Source of the DNA: Tridacna crocea
Taxonomy: Eukaryota; Mollusca; Bivalvia; Cardiida; Cardiidae
Direction of reading: 5' to 3'
DNA: 64,000 bases
Assembly: GCA_943736015.1 (NCBI GenBank)
Contig: OX031066.1
Coordinates: 10,668,245-10,732,244, forward strand
Part shown: one piece after another, positions 33,071-45,928 of the stretch
Numbering within the stretch: the first letter of the stretch is position 1
How the letters are laid out: each line of letters begins with the position of its first letter
Notes under the pieces: generated by a model
Seen by the model: the letters and a program-made list of their open reading frames with translations, nothing else
Told to the model about the DNA's origin: nothing
The model's database searches: none
Program-made: the position numbers and the translations under genes

Positions 33071-34907
33071 CGATTTATATTAGGGCGCCATTTTGTTTGG
33101 CTGACTGGGCCCATTTTGATTTCTCAAAGCCTCTCTGACTGGCAGACCGGGCCCATTTTTGAATTTCTCACAGCCTCTCTGATTGGCTGTTGGCACCCAT
33201 TCTGATTTCCTAAAAGCTTCTGTGATTGGATAATTTCACAGAGGGATGAGATTTGATTGGATGATTGGGAGGGGGGGTATATATTTATCCTTATTGACCC
33301 CTTACCATACAATGACGCCTTTTAACACCCCTAAAAGAGAAGACTTTGGAAAATAATCTGAGAAAAGGAGACAATGCAGGTTACCAGCATTTTCTCCTTT
33401 TCCCACAATGTTTTCTACCCTATCAAAGAAAATTTTGATTATTACTTATTCTTACATCTTATTGTATCTTTATGGCCTATTTTTTTAATTCTTCAAACGA
33501 AAACGAGATCTTTTTTTCATCGGAAAAAGTTTCTGCAACAGCAACCGCTTGCTTCTGAATTTTATTTTTTGGTGCAGCGGTTAAACATAACATTGACTTT
33601 TGACTCGCACGGTCACCAAAACTGACCCTGGTATGAAAACAGGGAAATGTTTCATTTACCTTTCTTGGATTTGTGCAACAGGTATCAATTGCCTCCAAAA
33701 GTGTCTAAGTTGATTTTACGATTTCATGCGCAGCACGTAACCGTCTCATATGGGTGAGATGGTCATCGCAACCGAATCATTGGCCCTAGTGAGAAAAAAT
33801 GAAAAAAGAAAAATCCCCATATTTGACTTGAGAAACAGGTGTCGTCTGCTATGAAATGTCCCGTAAGTCGATTTTTTCATGTTTTCGCGGATACGTAACT
33901 GGCACCTACGAGACAGTAGTCAGCGTAAATGGATTTGTTGTCATGGTATAAAGAGATTGGAGGAAAAAAAAATAGAAAATTTGTTCCCTATATTTGACTT
34001 AAGAAACAGGTGTCGTCTGCTATGAAATGTCCCGTAAGTCGATTTTTCATGTTTTTGCGGATACGTAACTGGCACCTACGAGAAAGTAGTCAACGTAAAT
34101 GGGTTTGTTGTCACATACGATATAAAGAGATTGGAGAAAAGAAATAATAAAGAATTCAGTTCTCTTTCTTTGACTTATGCAACAGGAAGCAGTTGCTACT
34201 GAAAAGAGTCTTCATGTCTTTTTTTAGCCACTTATCACATCATTTTCTGGTGTTCTCGCATGTGCGTAACTGGCACGTATGAAACAGTAGTCAACGTAAC
34301 TGGGTTTCTTGTTGCGGTTTGAAGATATCAGAAAAATTATGCTTCAGTTCCTTGCTACTGAAAGAGTTTTCAGTCTTTTTTTAGCCACTTGTCACATTGT
34401 TTTCTGTGCTTTTTGCATGTGCGTAACTGGCACGTATGAGATGGTAATCAACGTAACTGGGTTTCTTGTCGTGGTTTAAAGCGATTAGAAAAAATAGCAT
34501 TTCAGTTCCCTTTGTTTGATTTATGCAATAGGAAACAATTGCTACAGAAAGAGTTTTCAGTCTCTTTTTTAGCAACTTCTCACAATTAATTTCTGTGTGT
34601 TTTTTTCACACTGTACATTGATCATTTTGGCTTATATGAATTTGATGTGGCCCAAATCAGGAAATCCAATTAAAGGGTAAAGGGGGGAATCAAGGGTTTA
34701 CTTTAAGGGGAGTAACTCTTGCAAGGGGCTTGAAAAGACCAAAACAAGGTCTTCTGCCACCTTGTTTTCTTTAATTTTGGCCCTTTTTCAGTGAAATCTG
34801 GCATGTGTGGATGGTGCATGCCTGGCAGTTTGCCAAGGACTGCACAGCAGCCTTTAAAAAAGACTTTAAATCCACTTTTATGCCGTTTTTTGTTCACTGT
34901 TTTCTAT
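33071..34907 (+). repeat. Unit 19
   Basis: TATA 33278-33288, 7-G tract. ATTACTTATT and CACATACG with GAGAAAAGAAAT, all shared with unit 30. Confidence 0.97.
33347..33417 (+). ncRNA. Pre-miRNA-like hairpin, unit 19
   Basis: Identical to unit 1. Confidence 0.55.
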
Positions 34908-36744
34908 CGATTTATATTAGGGCGCCATTTTGTTTGGCTGACTGGGCCCATTTTGATTTCTCAAAGCCTCTCTGACTGGCAGACCGGGCCCATTTTTGAA
35001 TTTCTCACAGCCTCTCTGATTGGCTGTTGGCACCCATTCTGATTTCCTAAAAGCTTCTGTGATTGGATAATTTCACAGAGGGATGAGATTTGATTGGATG
35101 ATTGGGAGGGGGGGTATATATTTATCCTTATTGACCCCTTACCATACAATGACGCCTTTTAACACCCCTAAAAGAGAAGACTTTGGAAAATAATCTGAGA
35201 AAAGGAGACAATGCAGGTTACCAGCATTTTCTCCTTTTCCCACAATGTTTTCTACCCTATCAAAGAAAATTTTGATTATTAGTTATTCTTACATCTTATT
35301 GTATCTTTATGGCCTATTTTTTTAATTCTTCAAACGAAAACGAGATCTTTTTTTCATCGGAAAAAGTTTCTGCAACAGCAACCGCTTGCTTCTGAATTTT
35401 ATTTTTTGGTGCAGCGGTTAAACATAACATTGACTTTTGACTCGCACGGTCACCAAAACTGACCCTGGTATGAAAACAGGGAAATGTTTCATTTACCTTT
35501 CTTGGATTTGTGCAACAGGTATCAATTGCCTCCAAAAGTGTCTAAGTTGATTTTACGATTTCATGCGCAGCACGTAACCGTCTCATATGGGTGAGATGGT
35601 CATCGCAACCGAATCATTGGCCCTAGTGAGAAAAAATGAAAAAAGAAAAATCCCCATATTTGACTTGAGAAACAGGTGTCGTCTGCTATGAAATGTCCCG
35701 TAAGTCGATTTTTTCATGTTTTCGCGGATACGTAACTGGCACCTACGAGACAGTAGTCAGCGTAAATGGATTTGTTGTCATGGTATAAAGAGATTGGAGG
35801 AAAAAAAAATAGAAAATTTGTTCCCTATATTTGACTTAAGAAACAGGTGTCGTCTGCTATGAAATGTCCCGTAAGTCGATTTTTCATGTTTTTGCGGATA
35901 CGTAACTGGCACCTACGAGAAAGTAGTCAACGTAAATGGGTTTGTTGTCACGTACGATATAAAGAGATTGGAGAAAAAAAATAATAAAGAATTCAGTTCT
36001 CTTTCTTTGACTTATGCAACAGGAAGCAGTTGCTACTGAAAAGAGTCTTCATGTCTTTTTTTAGCCACTTATCACATCATTTTCTGGTGTTCTCGCATGT
36101 GCGTAACTGGCACGTATGAAACAGTAGTCAACGTAACTGGGTTTCTTGTTGCGGTTTGAAGATATCAGAAAAATTATGCTTCAGTTCCTTGCTACTGAAA
36201 GAGTTTTCAGTCTTTTTTTAGCCACTTGTCACATTGTTTTCTGTGCTTTTTGCATGTGCGTAACTGGCACGTATGAGATGGTAATCAACGTAACTGGGTT
36301 TCTTGTCGTGGTTTAAAGCGATTAGAAAAAATAGCATTTCAGTTCCCTTTGTTTGATTTATGCAATAGGAAACAATTGCTACAGAAAGAGTTTTCAGTCT
36401 CTTTTTTAGCAACTTCTCACAATTAATTTCTGTGTGTTTTTTTCACACTGTACATTGATCATTTTGGCTTATATGAATTTGATGTGGCCCAAATCAGGAA
36501 ATCCAATTAAAGGGTAAAGGGGGGAATCAAGGGTTTACTTTAAGGGGAGTAACTCTTGCAAGGGGCTTGAAAAGACCAAAACAAGGTCTTCTGCCACCTT
36601 GTTTTCTTTAATTTTGGCCCTTTTTCAGTGAAATCTGGCATGTGTGGATGGTGCATGCCTGGCAGTTTGCCAAGGACTGCACAGCAGCCTTTAAAAAAGA
36701 CTTTAAATCCACTTTTATGCCGTTTTTTGTTCACTGTTTTCTAT
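34908..36744 (+). repeat. Unit 20
   Basis: TATA 35115-35125, 7-G tract. Close to the consensus of the right-hand family; GGGGAGTAAC near the end. Confidence 0.97.
35184..35254 (+). ncRNA. Pre-miRNA-like hairpin, unit 20
   Basis: Identical to unit 1. Confidence 0.55.
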
Positions 36745-38580
36745 CGATTTATATTAGGGCGCCATTTTGTTTGGCTGACTGGGCCCATTTTGATTTCTCA
36801 AAGCCTCTCTGACTGGCAGACCGGGCCCATTTTTGAATTTCTCACAGCCTCTCTGATTGGCTGTTGGCACCCATTCTGATTTCCTAAAAGCTTCTGTGAT
36901 TGGATAATTTCACAGAGGGATGAGTTTGATTGGATGATTGGGAGGGGGGGTATATATTTATCCTTATTGACCCCTTACCATACAATGACGCCTTTTAACA
37001 CCCCTAAAAGAGAAGACTTTGGAAAATAATCTGAGAAAAGGAGACAATGCAGGTTACCAGCATTTTCTCCTTTTCCCACAATGTTTTCTACCCTATCAAA
37101 GAAAATTTTGATTATTAGTTATTCTTACATCTTATTGTATCTTTATGGCCTATTTTTTTAATTCTTCAAACGAAAACGAGATCTTTTTTTCATCGGAAAA
37201 AGTTTCTGCAACAGCAACCGCTTGCTTCTGAATTTTATTTTTTGGTGCAGCGGTTAAACATAACATTGACTTTTGACTCGCACGGTCACCAAAACTGACC
37301 CTGGTATGAAAACAGGGAAATGTTTCATTTACCTTTCTTGGATTTGTGCAACAGGTATCAATTGCCTCCAAAAGTGTCTAAGTTGATTTTACGATTTCAT
37401 GCGCAGCACGTAACCGTCTCATATGGGTGAGATGGTCATCGCAACCGAATCATTGGCCCTAGTGAGAAAAAATGAAAAAAGAAAAATCCCCATATTTGAC
37501 TTGAGAAACAGGTGTCGTCTGCTATGAAATGTCCCGTAAGTCGATTTTTTCATGTTTTCGCGGATACGTAACTGGCACCTACGAGACAGTAGTCAGCGTA
37601 AATGGATTTGTTGTCATGGTATAAAGAGATTGGAGGAAAAAAAAAATAGAAAATTTGTTCCCTATATTTGACTTAAGAAACAGGTGTCGTTTGCTATGAA
37701 ATGTCCCGTAAGTCGATTTTTCATGTTTTTGCGGATACGTAACTGGCACCTACGAGAAAGTAGTCAACGTAAATGGGTTTGTTGTCACGTACGATATAAG
37801 AGATTGGAGAAAAAAAATAATAAAGAATTCAGTTCTCTTTCTTTGACTTATGCAACAGGAAGCAGTTGCTACTGAAAAGAGTCTTCATGTCTTTTTTTAG
37901 CCACTTATCACATCATTTTCTGGTGTTCTCGCATGTGCGTAACTGGCACGTATGAAACAGTAGTCAACGTAACTGGGTTTCTTGTTGCGGTTTGAAGATA
38001 TCAGAAAAATTATGCTTCAGTTCCTTGCTACTGAAAAAGTTTTCAGTCTTTTTTTAGCCACTTGTCACATTGTTTTCTGTGCTTTTTGCATGTGCGTAAC
38101 TGGCACGTATGAGATGGTAATCAACGTAACTGGGTTTCTTGTCGTGGTTTAAAGCGATTAGAAAAAATAGCATTTCAGTTCCCTTTGTTTGATTTAGGCA
38201 ATAGGAAACAATTGCTACAGAAAGAGTTTTCAGTCTCTTTTTTAGCAACTTCTCACAATTAATTTCTGTGTGTTTTTTTCACACTGTACATTGATCATTT
38301 TGGCTTATATGAATTTGATGTGGCCCAAATCAGGAAATCCAATTAAAGGGTAAAGAGGGGAATCAAGGGTTTACTTTAAGGGAAGTAACTCTTGCAAGGG
38401 GCTTGAAAAGACCAAAACAAGGTCTTCTGCCACCTTGTTTTCTTTAATTTTGGCCCTTTTTCAGTGAAATCTGGCATGTGTGGATGGTGCATGCCTGGCA
38501 GTTTGCCAAGGACTGCACAGCAGCCTTTAAAAAAGACTTTAAATCCACTTTTATGCCGTTTTTTGTTCACTGTTTTCTAT
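36745..38580 (+). repeat. Unit 21
   Basis: TATA 36951-36961, 7-G tract. Private one-base loss GATGAGTTTG before the CCAAT box at offset 185. The 3' half equals unit 28 (TTTGCTATG, GAAAAAGTTTTC, TTAGGCAATAG), so the seven-unit duplication starts inside this unit. Confidence 0.97.
37020..37090 (+). ncRNA. Pre-miRNA-like hairpin, unit 21
   Basis: Identical to unit 1. Confidence 0.55.
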
Positions 38581-40417
38581 CGATTTATATTAGGGCACCA
38601 TTTTGTTTGGCTGACTGGGCCCATTTTGATTTCTCAAAGCCTCTCTGACTGGCAGACCGGGCCCATTTTTGAATTTCTCACAGCCTCTCTGATTGGCTGT
38701 TGGCACCCATTCTGATTTCCTAAAAGCTTCTGTGATTGGATAATTTCACAGAGGGATGAGATTTGATTGGATGATTGGGAGGGGGGGTATATATTTATCC
38801 TTATTGACCCCTTACCATACAATGACGCCTTTTAACACCCCTAAAAGAGAAGACTTTGGAAAATAATCTGAGAAAAGGAGACAATGCAGGTTACCAGCAT
38901 TTTCTCCTTTTCCCACAATGTTTTCTACCCTATCAAAGAAAATTTTGATTATTAGTTATTCTTACATCTTATTGTATCTTTATGGCCTATTTTTTTAATT
39001 CTTCAAACGAAAACGAGATCTTTTTTTCATCGGAAAAAGTTTCTGCAACAGCAACCGCTTGCTTCTGAATTTTATTTTTTGGTGCAGCGGTTAAACATAA
39101 CATTGACTTTTGACTCGCACGGTCACCAAAACTGACCCTGGTATGAAAACAGGGAAATGTTTCATTTACCTTTCTTGGATTTGTGCAACAGGTATCAATT
39201 GCCTCCAAAAGTGTCTAAGTTGATTTTACGATTTCATGCGCAGCACGTAACCGTCTCATATGGGTGAGATGGTCATCGCAACCGAATCATTGGCCCTAGT
39301 GAGAAAAAATGAAAAAAGAAAAATCCCCATATTTGACTTGAGAAACAGGTGTCGTCTGCTATGAAATGTCCCGTAAGTCGATTTTTTCATGTTTTCGCGG
39401 ATACGTAACTGGCACCTACGAGACAGTAGTCAGCGTAAATGGATTTGTTGTCATGGTATAAAGAGATTGGAGGAAAAAAAAATAGAAAATTTGTTCCCTA
39501 TATTTGACTTAAGAAACAGGTGTTGTCTGCTATGAAATGTCCCGTAAGTCGATTTTTCATGTTTTTGCGGATACGTAACTGGCACCTACGAGAAAGTAGT
39601 CAACGTAAATGGGTTTGTTGTCACGTACGATATAAAGAGATTGGAGAAAAAAAATAATAAAGAATTCAGTTCTCTTTCTTTGACTTATGCAACAGGAAGC
39701 AGTTGCTACTGAAAAGAGTCTTCATGTCTTTTTTTAGCCACTTATCACATCATTTTCTAGTGTTCTCGCATGTGCGTAACTGGCACGTATGAAACAGTAG
39801 TCAACGTAACTGGGTTTCTTGTTGCGGTTTGAAGATATCAGAAAAATTATGCTTCAGTTCCTTGCTACTGAAAGAGTTTTCAGTCTTTTTTTAGCCACTT
39901 GTCACATTGTTTTCTGTGCTTTTTGCATGTGCGTAACTGGCACGTATGAGATGGTAATCAACGTAACTGGGTTTCTTGTCGTGGTTTAAAGCGATTAGAA
40001 AAAATAGCATTTCAGTTCCCTTTGTTTGATTTATGCAATAGGAAACAATTGCTACAGAAAGAGTTTTCAGTCTCTTTTTTAGCAACTTCTCACAATTAAT
40101 TTCTGTGTGTTTTTTTCACACTGTACATTGATCATTTTGGCTTATATGAATTTGATGTGGCCCAAATCAGGAAATCCAATTAAAGGGTAAAGGGGGGAAT
40201 CAAGGGTTTACTTTAAGGGAAGTAACTCTTGCAAGGGGCTTGAAAAGACCAAAACAAGGTCTTCTGCCACCTTGTTTTCTTTAATTTTGGCCCTTTTTCA
40301 GTGAAATCTGGCATGTGTGGATGGTGCATGCCTGGCAGTTTGCCAAGGACTGCACAGCAGCCTTTAAAAAAGACTTTAAATCCACTTTTATGCCGTTTTT
40401 TGTTCACTGTTTTCTAT
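38581..40417 (+). repeat. Unit 22 (higher-order position 1)
   Basis: TATA 38788-38798, 7-G tract. GGGCACC, GTGTTGTCTGC, TTCTAGTGTTC. Confidence 0.97.
38857..38927 (+). ncRNA. Pre-miRNA-like hairpin, unit 22
   Basis: Identical to unit 1. Confidence 0.55.
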
Positions 40418-42254
40418 CGATTTATATTAGGGCGCCATTTTGTTTGGCTGACTGGGCCCATTTTGATTTCTCAAAGCCTCTCTGACTGGCAGACCGGGCC
40501 CATTTTTGAATTTCTCACAGCCTCTCTGATTGGCTGTTGGCACCCATTCTGATTTCCTAAAAGCTTCTGTGATTGGATAATTTCACAGAGGGATGAGATT
40601 TGATTGGATGATTGGGAGGGGGGGTATATATTTATCCTTATTGACCCCTTACCATACAATGACGCCTTTTAACACCCCTAAAAGAGAAGACTTTGGAAAA
40701 TAATCTGAGAAAAGGAGACAATGCAGGTTACCAGCATTTTCTCCTTTTCCCACAATGTTTTCTACCCTATCAAAGAAAATTTTGATTATTAGTTATTCTT
40801 ACATCTTATTGTATCTTTATGGCCTATTTTTTTAATTCTTCAAACGAAAACGAGATCTTTTTTTCATCGGAAAAAGTTTCTGCAACAGCAACCGCTTGCT
40901 TCTGAATTTTATTTTTTGGTGCAGCGGTTAAACATAACATTGACTTTTGACTCGCACGGTCACCAAAACTGACCCTGGTATGAAAACAGGGAAATGTTTC
41001 ATTTACCTTTCTTGGATTTGTGCAACAGGTATCAATTGCCTCCAAAAGTGTCTAAGTTGATTTTACGATTTCATGCGCAGCACGTAACCGTCTCATATGG
41101 GTGAGATGGTCATCGCAACCGAATCATTGGCCCTAGTGAGAAAAAATGAAAAAAGAAAAATCCCCATATTTGACTTGAGAAACAGGTGTCGTCTGCTATG
41201 AAATGTCCCGTAAGTCGATTTTTTCATGTTTTCGCGGATACGTAACTGGCACCTACGAGACAGTAGTCAGCGTAAATGGATTTGTTGTCATGGTATAAAG
41301 AGATTGGAGGAAAAAAAAATAGAAAATTTGTTCCCTATATTTGACTTAAGAAACAGGTGTCGTCTGCTATGAAATGTCCCGTAAGTCGATTTTTCATGTT
41401 TTTGCGGATACGTAACTGGCACCTACGAGAAAGTAGTCAACGTAAATGGGTTTGTTGTCACATACGATATAAAGAGATTGGAGAAAAGAAATAATAAAGA
41501 ATTCAGTTCTCTTTCTTTGACTTATGCAACAGGAAGCAGTTGCTACTGAAAAGAGTCTTCATGTCTTTTTTTAGCCACTTATCACATCATTTTCTGGTGT
41601 TCTCGCATGTGCGTAACTGGCACGTATGAAACAGTAGTCAACGTAACTGGGTTTCTTGTTGCGGTTTGAAGATATCAGAAAAATTATGCTTCAGTTCCTT
41701 GCTACTGAAAGAGTTTTCAGTCTTTTTTTAGCCACTTGTCACATTGTTTTCTGTGCTTTTTGCATGTGCGTAACTGGCACGTATGAGATGGTAATCAACG
41801 TAACTGGGTTTCTTGTCGTGGTTTAAAGCGATTAGAAAAAATAGCATTTCAGTTCCCTTTGTTTGATTTATGCAATAGGAAACAATTGCTACAGAAAGAG
41901 TTTTCAGTCTCTTTTTTAGCAACTTCTCACAATTAATTTCTGTGTGTTTTTTTCACACTGTACATTGATCATTTTGGCTTATATGAATTTGATGTGGCCC
42001 AAATCAGGAAATCCAATTAAAGGGTAAAGGGGGGAATCAAGGGTTTACTTTAAGGGAAGTAACTCTTGCAAGGGTCTTGAAAAGACCAAAACAAGGTCTT
42101 CTGCCACCTTGTTTTCTTTAATTTTGGCCCTTTTTCAGTGAAATCTGGCATGTGTGGATGGTGCATGCCTGGCAGTTTGCCAAGGACTGCACAGCAGCCT
42201 TTAAAAAAGACTTTAAATCCACTTTTATGCCGTTTTTTGTTCACTGTTTTCTAT
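40418..42254 (+). repeat. Unit 23 (higher-order position 2)
   Basis: TATA 40625-40635, 7-G tract. CACATACG; private AGGGTCTTG near the end (unit 30 has AGGGGCTTG). Confidence 0.97.
40694..40764 (+). ncRNA. Pre-miRNA-like hairpin, unit 23
   Basis: Identical to unit 1. Confidence 0.55.
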
Positions 42255-44091
42255 CGATTTATATTAGGGCGCCATTTTGTTTGGCTGACTGGGCCCATTT
42301 TGATTTCTCAAAGCCTCTCTGACTGGCAGACCGGGCCCATTTTTGAATTTCTCACAGCCTCTCTGATTGGCTGTTGGCACCCATTCTGATTTCCTAAAAG
42401 CTTCTGTGATTGGATAATTTCACAGAGGGATGAGATTTGATTGGATGATTGGGAGGGGGGGTATATATTTATCCTTATTGACCCCTTACCATACAATGAC
42501 GCCTTTTAACACCCCTAAAAGAGAAGACTTTGGAAAATAATCTGAGAAAAGGAGACAATGCAGGTTACCAGCATTTTCTCCTTTTCCCACAATGTTTTCT
42601 ACCCTATCAAAGAAAATTTTGATTATTAGTTATTCTTACATCTTATTGTATCTTTATGGCCTATTTTTTTAATTCTTCAAACGAAAACGAGATCTTTTTT
42701 TCATCGGAAAAAGTTTCTGCAACAGCAACCGCTTGCTTCTGAATTTTATTTTTTGGTGCAGCGGTTAAACATAACATTGACTTTTGACTCGCACGGTCAC
42801 CAAAACTGACCCTGGTATGAAAACAGGGAAATGTTTCATTTACCTTTCTTGGATTTGTGCAACAGGTATCAATTGCCTCCAAAAGTGTCTAAGTTGATTT
42901 TACGATTTCATGCGCAGCACGTAACCGTCTCATATGGGTGAGATGGTCATCGCAACCGAATCATTGGCCCTAGTGAGAAAAAATGAAAAAAGAAAAATCC
43001 CCATATTTGACTTGAGAAACAGGTGTCGTCTGCTATGAAATGTCCCGTAAGTCGATTTTTTCATGTTTTCGCGGATACGTAACTGGCACCTACGAGACAG
43101 TAGTCAGCGTAAATGGATTTGTTGTCATGGTATAAAGAGATTGGAGGAAAAAAAAATAGAAAATTTGTTCCCTATATTTGACTTAAGAAACAGGTGTCGT
43201 CTGCTATGAAATGTCCCGTAAGTCGATTTTTCATGTTTTTGCGGATACGTAACTGGCACCTACGAGAAAGTAGTCAACGTAAATGGGTTTGTTGTCACGT
43301 ACGATATAAAGAGATTGGAGAAAAAAAATAATAAAGAATTCAGTTCTCTTTCTTTGACTTATGCAACAGGAAGCAGTTGCTACTGAAAAGAGTCTTCATG
43401 TCTTTTTTTAGCCACTTATCACATCATTTTCTGGTGTTCTCGCATGTGCGTAACTGGCACGTATGAAACAGTAGTCAACGTAACTGGGTTTCTTGTTGCG
43501 GTTTGAAGATATCAGAAAAATTATGCTTCAGTTCCTTGCTACTGAAAGAGTTTTCAGTCTTTTTTTAGCCACTTGTCACATTGTTTTCTGTGCTTTTTGC
43601 ATGTGCGTAACTGGCACGTATGAGATGGTAATCAACGTAACTGGGTTTCTTGTCGTGGTTTAAAGCGATTAGAAAAAATAGCATTTCAGTTCCCTTTGTT
43701 TGATTTATGCAATAGGAAACAATTGCTACAGAAAGAGTTTTCAGTCTCTTTTTTAGCAACTTCTCACAATTAATTTCTGTGTGTTTTTTTCACACTGTAC
43801 ATTGATCATTTTGGCTTATATGAATTTGATGTGGCCCAAATCAGGAAATCCAATTAAAGGGTAAAGGGGGGAATCAAGGGTTTACTTTAAGGGGAGTAAC
43901 TCTTGCAAGGGGCTTGAAAAGACCAAAACAAGGTCTTCTGCCACCTTGTTTTCTTTAATTTTGGCCCTTTTTCAGTGAAATCTGGCATGTGTGGATGGTG
44001 CATGCCTGGCAGTTTGCCAAGGACTGCACAGCAGCCTTTAAAAAAGACTTTAAATCCACTTTTATGCCGTTTTTTGTTCACTGTTTTCTAT
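42255..44091 (+). repeat. Unit 24 (higher-order position 3)
   Basis: TATA 42462-42472, 7-G tract. GGGGAGTAAC near the end; otherwise near consensus. Confidence 0.97.
42531..42601 (+). ncRNA. Pre-miRNA-like hairpin, unit 24
   Basis: Identical to unit 1. Confidence 0.55.
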
Positions 44092-45928
44092 CGATTTATA
44101 TTAGGGCGCCATTTTGTTTGGCTGACTGGGCCCATTTTGATTTCTCAAAGCCTCTCTGACTGGCAGACCGGGCCCATTTTTGAATTTCTCACAGCCTCTC
44201 TGATTGGCTGTTGGCACCCATTCTGATTTCCTAAAAGCTTCTGTGATTGGATAATTTCACAGAGGGATGAGATTTGATTGGATGATTGGGAGGGGGGGTA
44301 TATATTTATCCTTATTGACCCCTTACCATACAATGACGCCTTTTAACACCCCTAAAAGAGAAGACTTTGGAAAATAATCTGAGAAAAGGAGACAATGCAG
44401 GTTACCAGCATTTTCTCCTTTTCCCACAATGTTTTCTACCCTATCAAAGAAAATTTTGATTATTAGTTATTCTTACATCTTATTGTATCTTTATGGCCTA
44501 TTTTTTTAATTCTTCAAACGAAAACGAGATCTTTTTTTCATCGGAAAAAGTTTCTGCAACAGCAACCGCTTGCTTCTGAATTTTATTTTTTGGTGCAGCG
44601 GTTAAACATAACATTGACTTTTGACTCGCACGGTCACCAAAACTGACCCTGGTATGAAAACAGGGAAATGTTTCATTTACCTTTCTTGGATTTGTGCAAC
44701 AGGTATCAATTGCCTCCAAAAGTGTCTAAGTTGATTTTACGATTTCATGCGCAGCACGTAACCGTCTCATATGGGTGAGATGGTCATCGCAACCGAATCA
44801 TTGGCCCTAGTGAGAAAAAATGAAAAAAGAAAAATCCCCATATTTGACTTGAGAAACAGGTGTCGTCTGCTATGAAATGTCCCGTAAGTCGATTTTTTCA
44901 TGTTTTCGCGGATACGTAACTGGCACCTACGAGACAGTAGTCAGCGTAAATGGATTTGTTGTCATGGTATAAAGAGATTGGAGGAAAAAAAAAATAGAAA
45001 ATTTGTTCCCTATATTTGACTTAAGAAACAGGTGTCGTTTGCTATGAAATGTCCCGTAAGTCGATTTTTCATGTTTTTGCGGATACGTAACTGGCACCTA
45101 CGAGAAAGTAGTCAACGTAAATGGGTTTGTTGTCACGTACGATATAAGAGATTGGAGAAAAAAAATAATAAAGAATTCAGTTCTCTTTCTTTGACTTATG
45201 CAACAGGAAGCAGTTGCTACTGAAAAGAGTCTTCATGTCTTTTTTTAGCCACTTATCACATCATTTTCTAGTGTTCTCGCATGTGCGTAACTGGCACGTA
45301 TGAAACAGTAGTCAACGTAACTGGGTTTCTTGTTGCGGTTTGAAGATATCAGAAAAATTATGCTTCAGTTCCTTGCTACTGAAAGAGTTTTCAGTCTTTT
45401 TTTAGCCACTTGTCACATTGTTTTCTGTGCTTTTTGCATGTGCGTAACTGGCACGTATGAGATGGTAATCAACGTAACTGGGTTTCTTGTCGTGGTTTAA
45501 AGCGATTAGAAAAAATAGCATTTCAGTTCCCTTTGTTTGATTTAGGCAATAGGAAACAATTGCTACAGAAAGAGTTTTCAGTCTCTTTTTTAGCAACTTC
45601 TCACAATTAATTTCTGTGTGTTTTTTTCACACTGTACATTGATCATTTTGGCTTATATGAATTTGATGTGGCCCAAATCAGGAAATCCAATTAAAGGGTA
45701 AAGAGGGGAATCAAGGGTTTACTTTAAGGGAAGTAACTCTTGCAAGGGGCTTGAAAAGACCAAAACAAGGTCTTCTGCCACCTTGTTTTCTTTAATTTTG
45801 GCCCTTTTTCAGTGAAATCTGGCATGTGTGGATGGTGCATGCCTGGCAGTTTGCCAAGGACTGCACAGCAGCCTTTAAAAAAGACTTTAAATCCACTTTT
45901 ATGCCGTTTTTTGTTCACTGTTTTCTAT
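44092..45928 (+). repeat. Unit 25 (higher-order position 4)
   Basis: TATA 44299-44309, 7-G tract. TTTGCTATG, ATATAAGAGATT, TTAGGCAATAG; TTCTAGTGTTC where unit 32 has TTCTGGTGTTC. Confidence 0.97.
44368..44438 (+). ncRNA. Pre-miRNA-like hairpin, unit 25
   Basis: Identical to unit 1. Confidence 0.55.

Noticed and set aside
33374..33625. 83-codon + strand ORF starting in the hairpin loop region (units 19 and 30)
   Set aside because: It exists only where a TAG is changed to TAC (ATTACTTATT). In nearly all other units the same frame stops after 23 codons.
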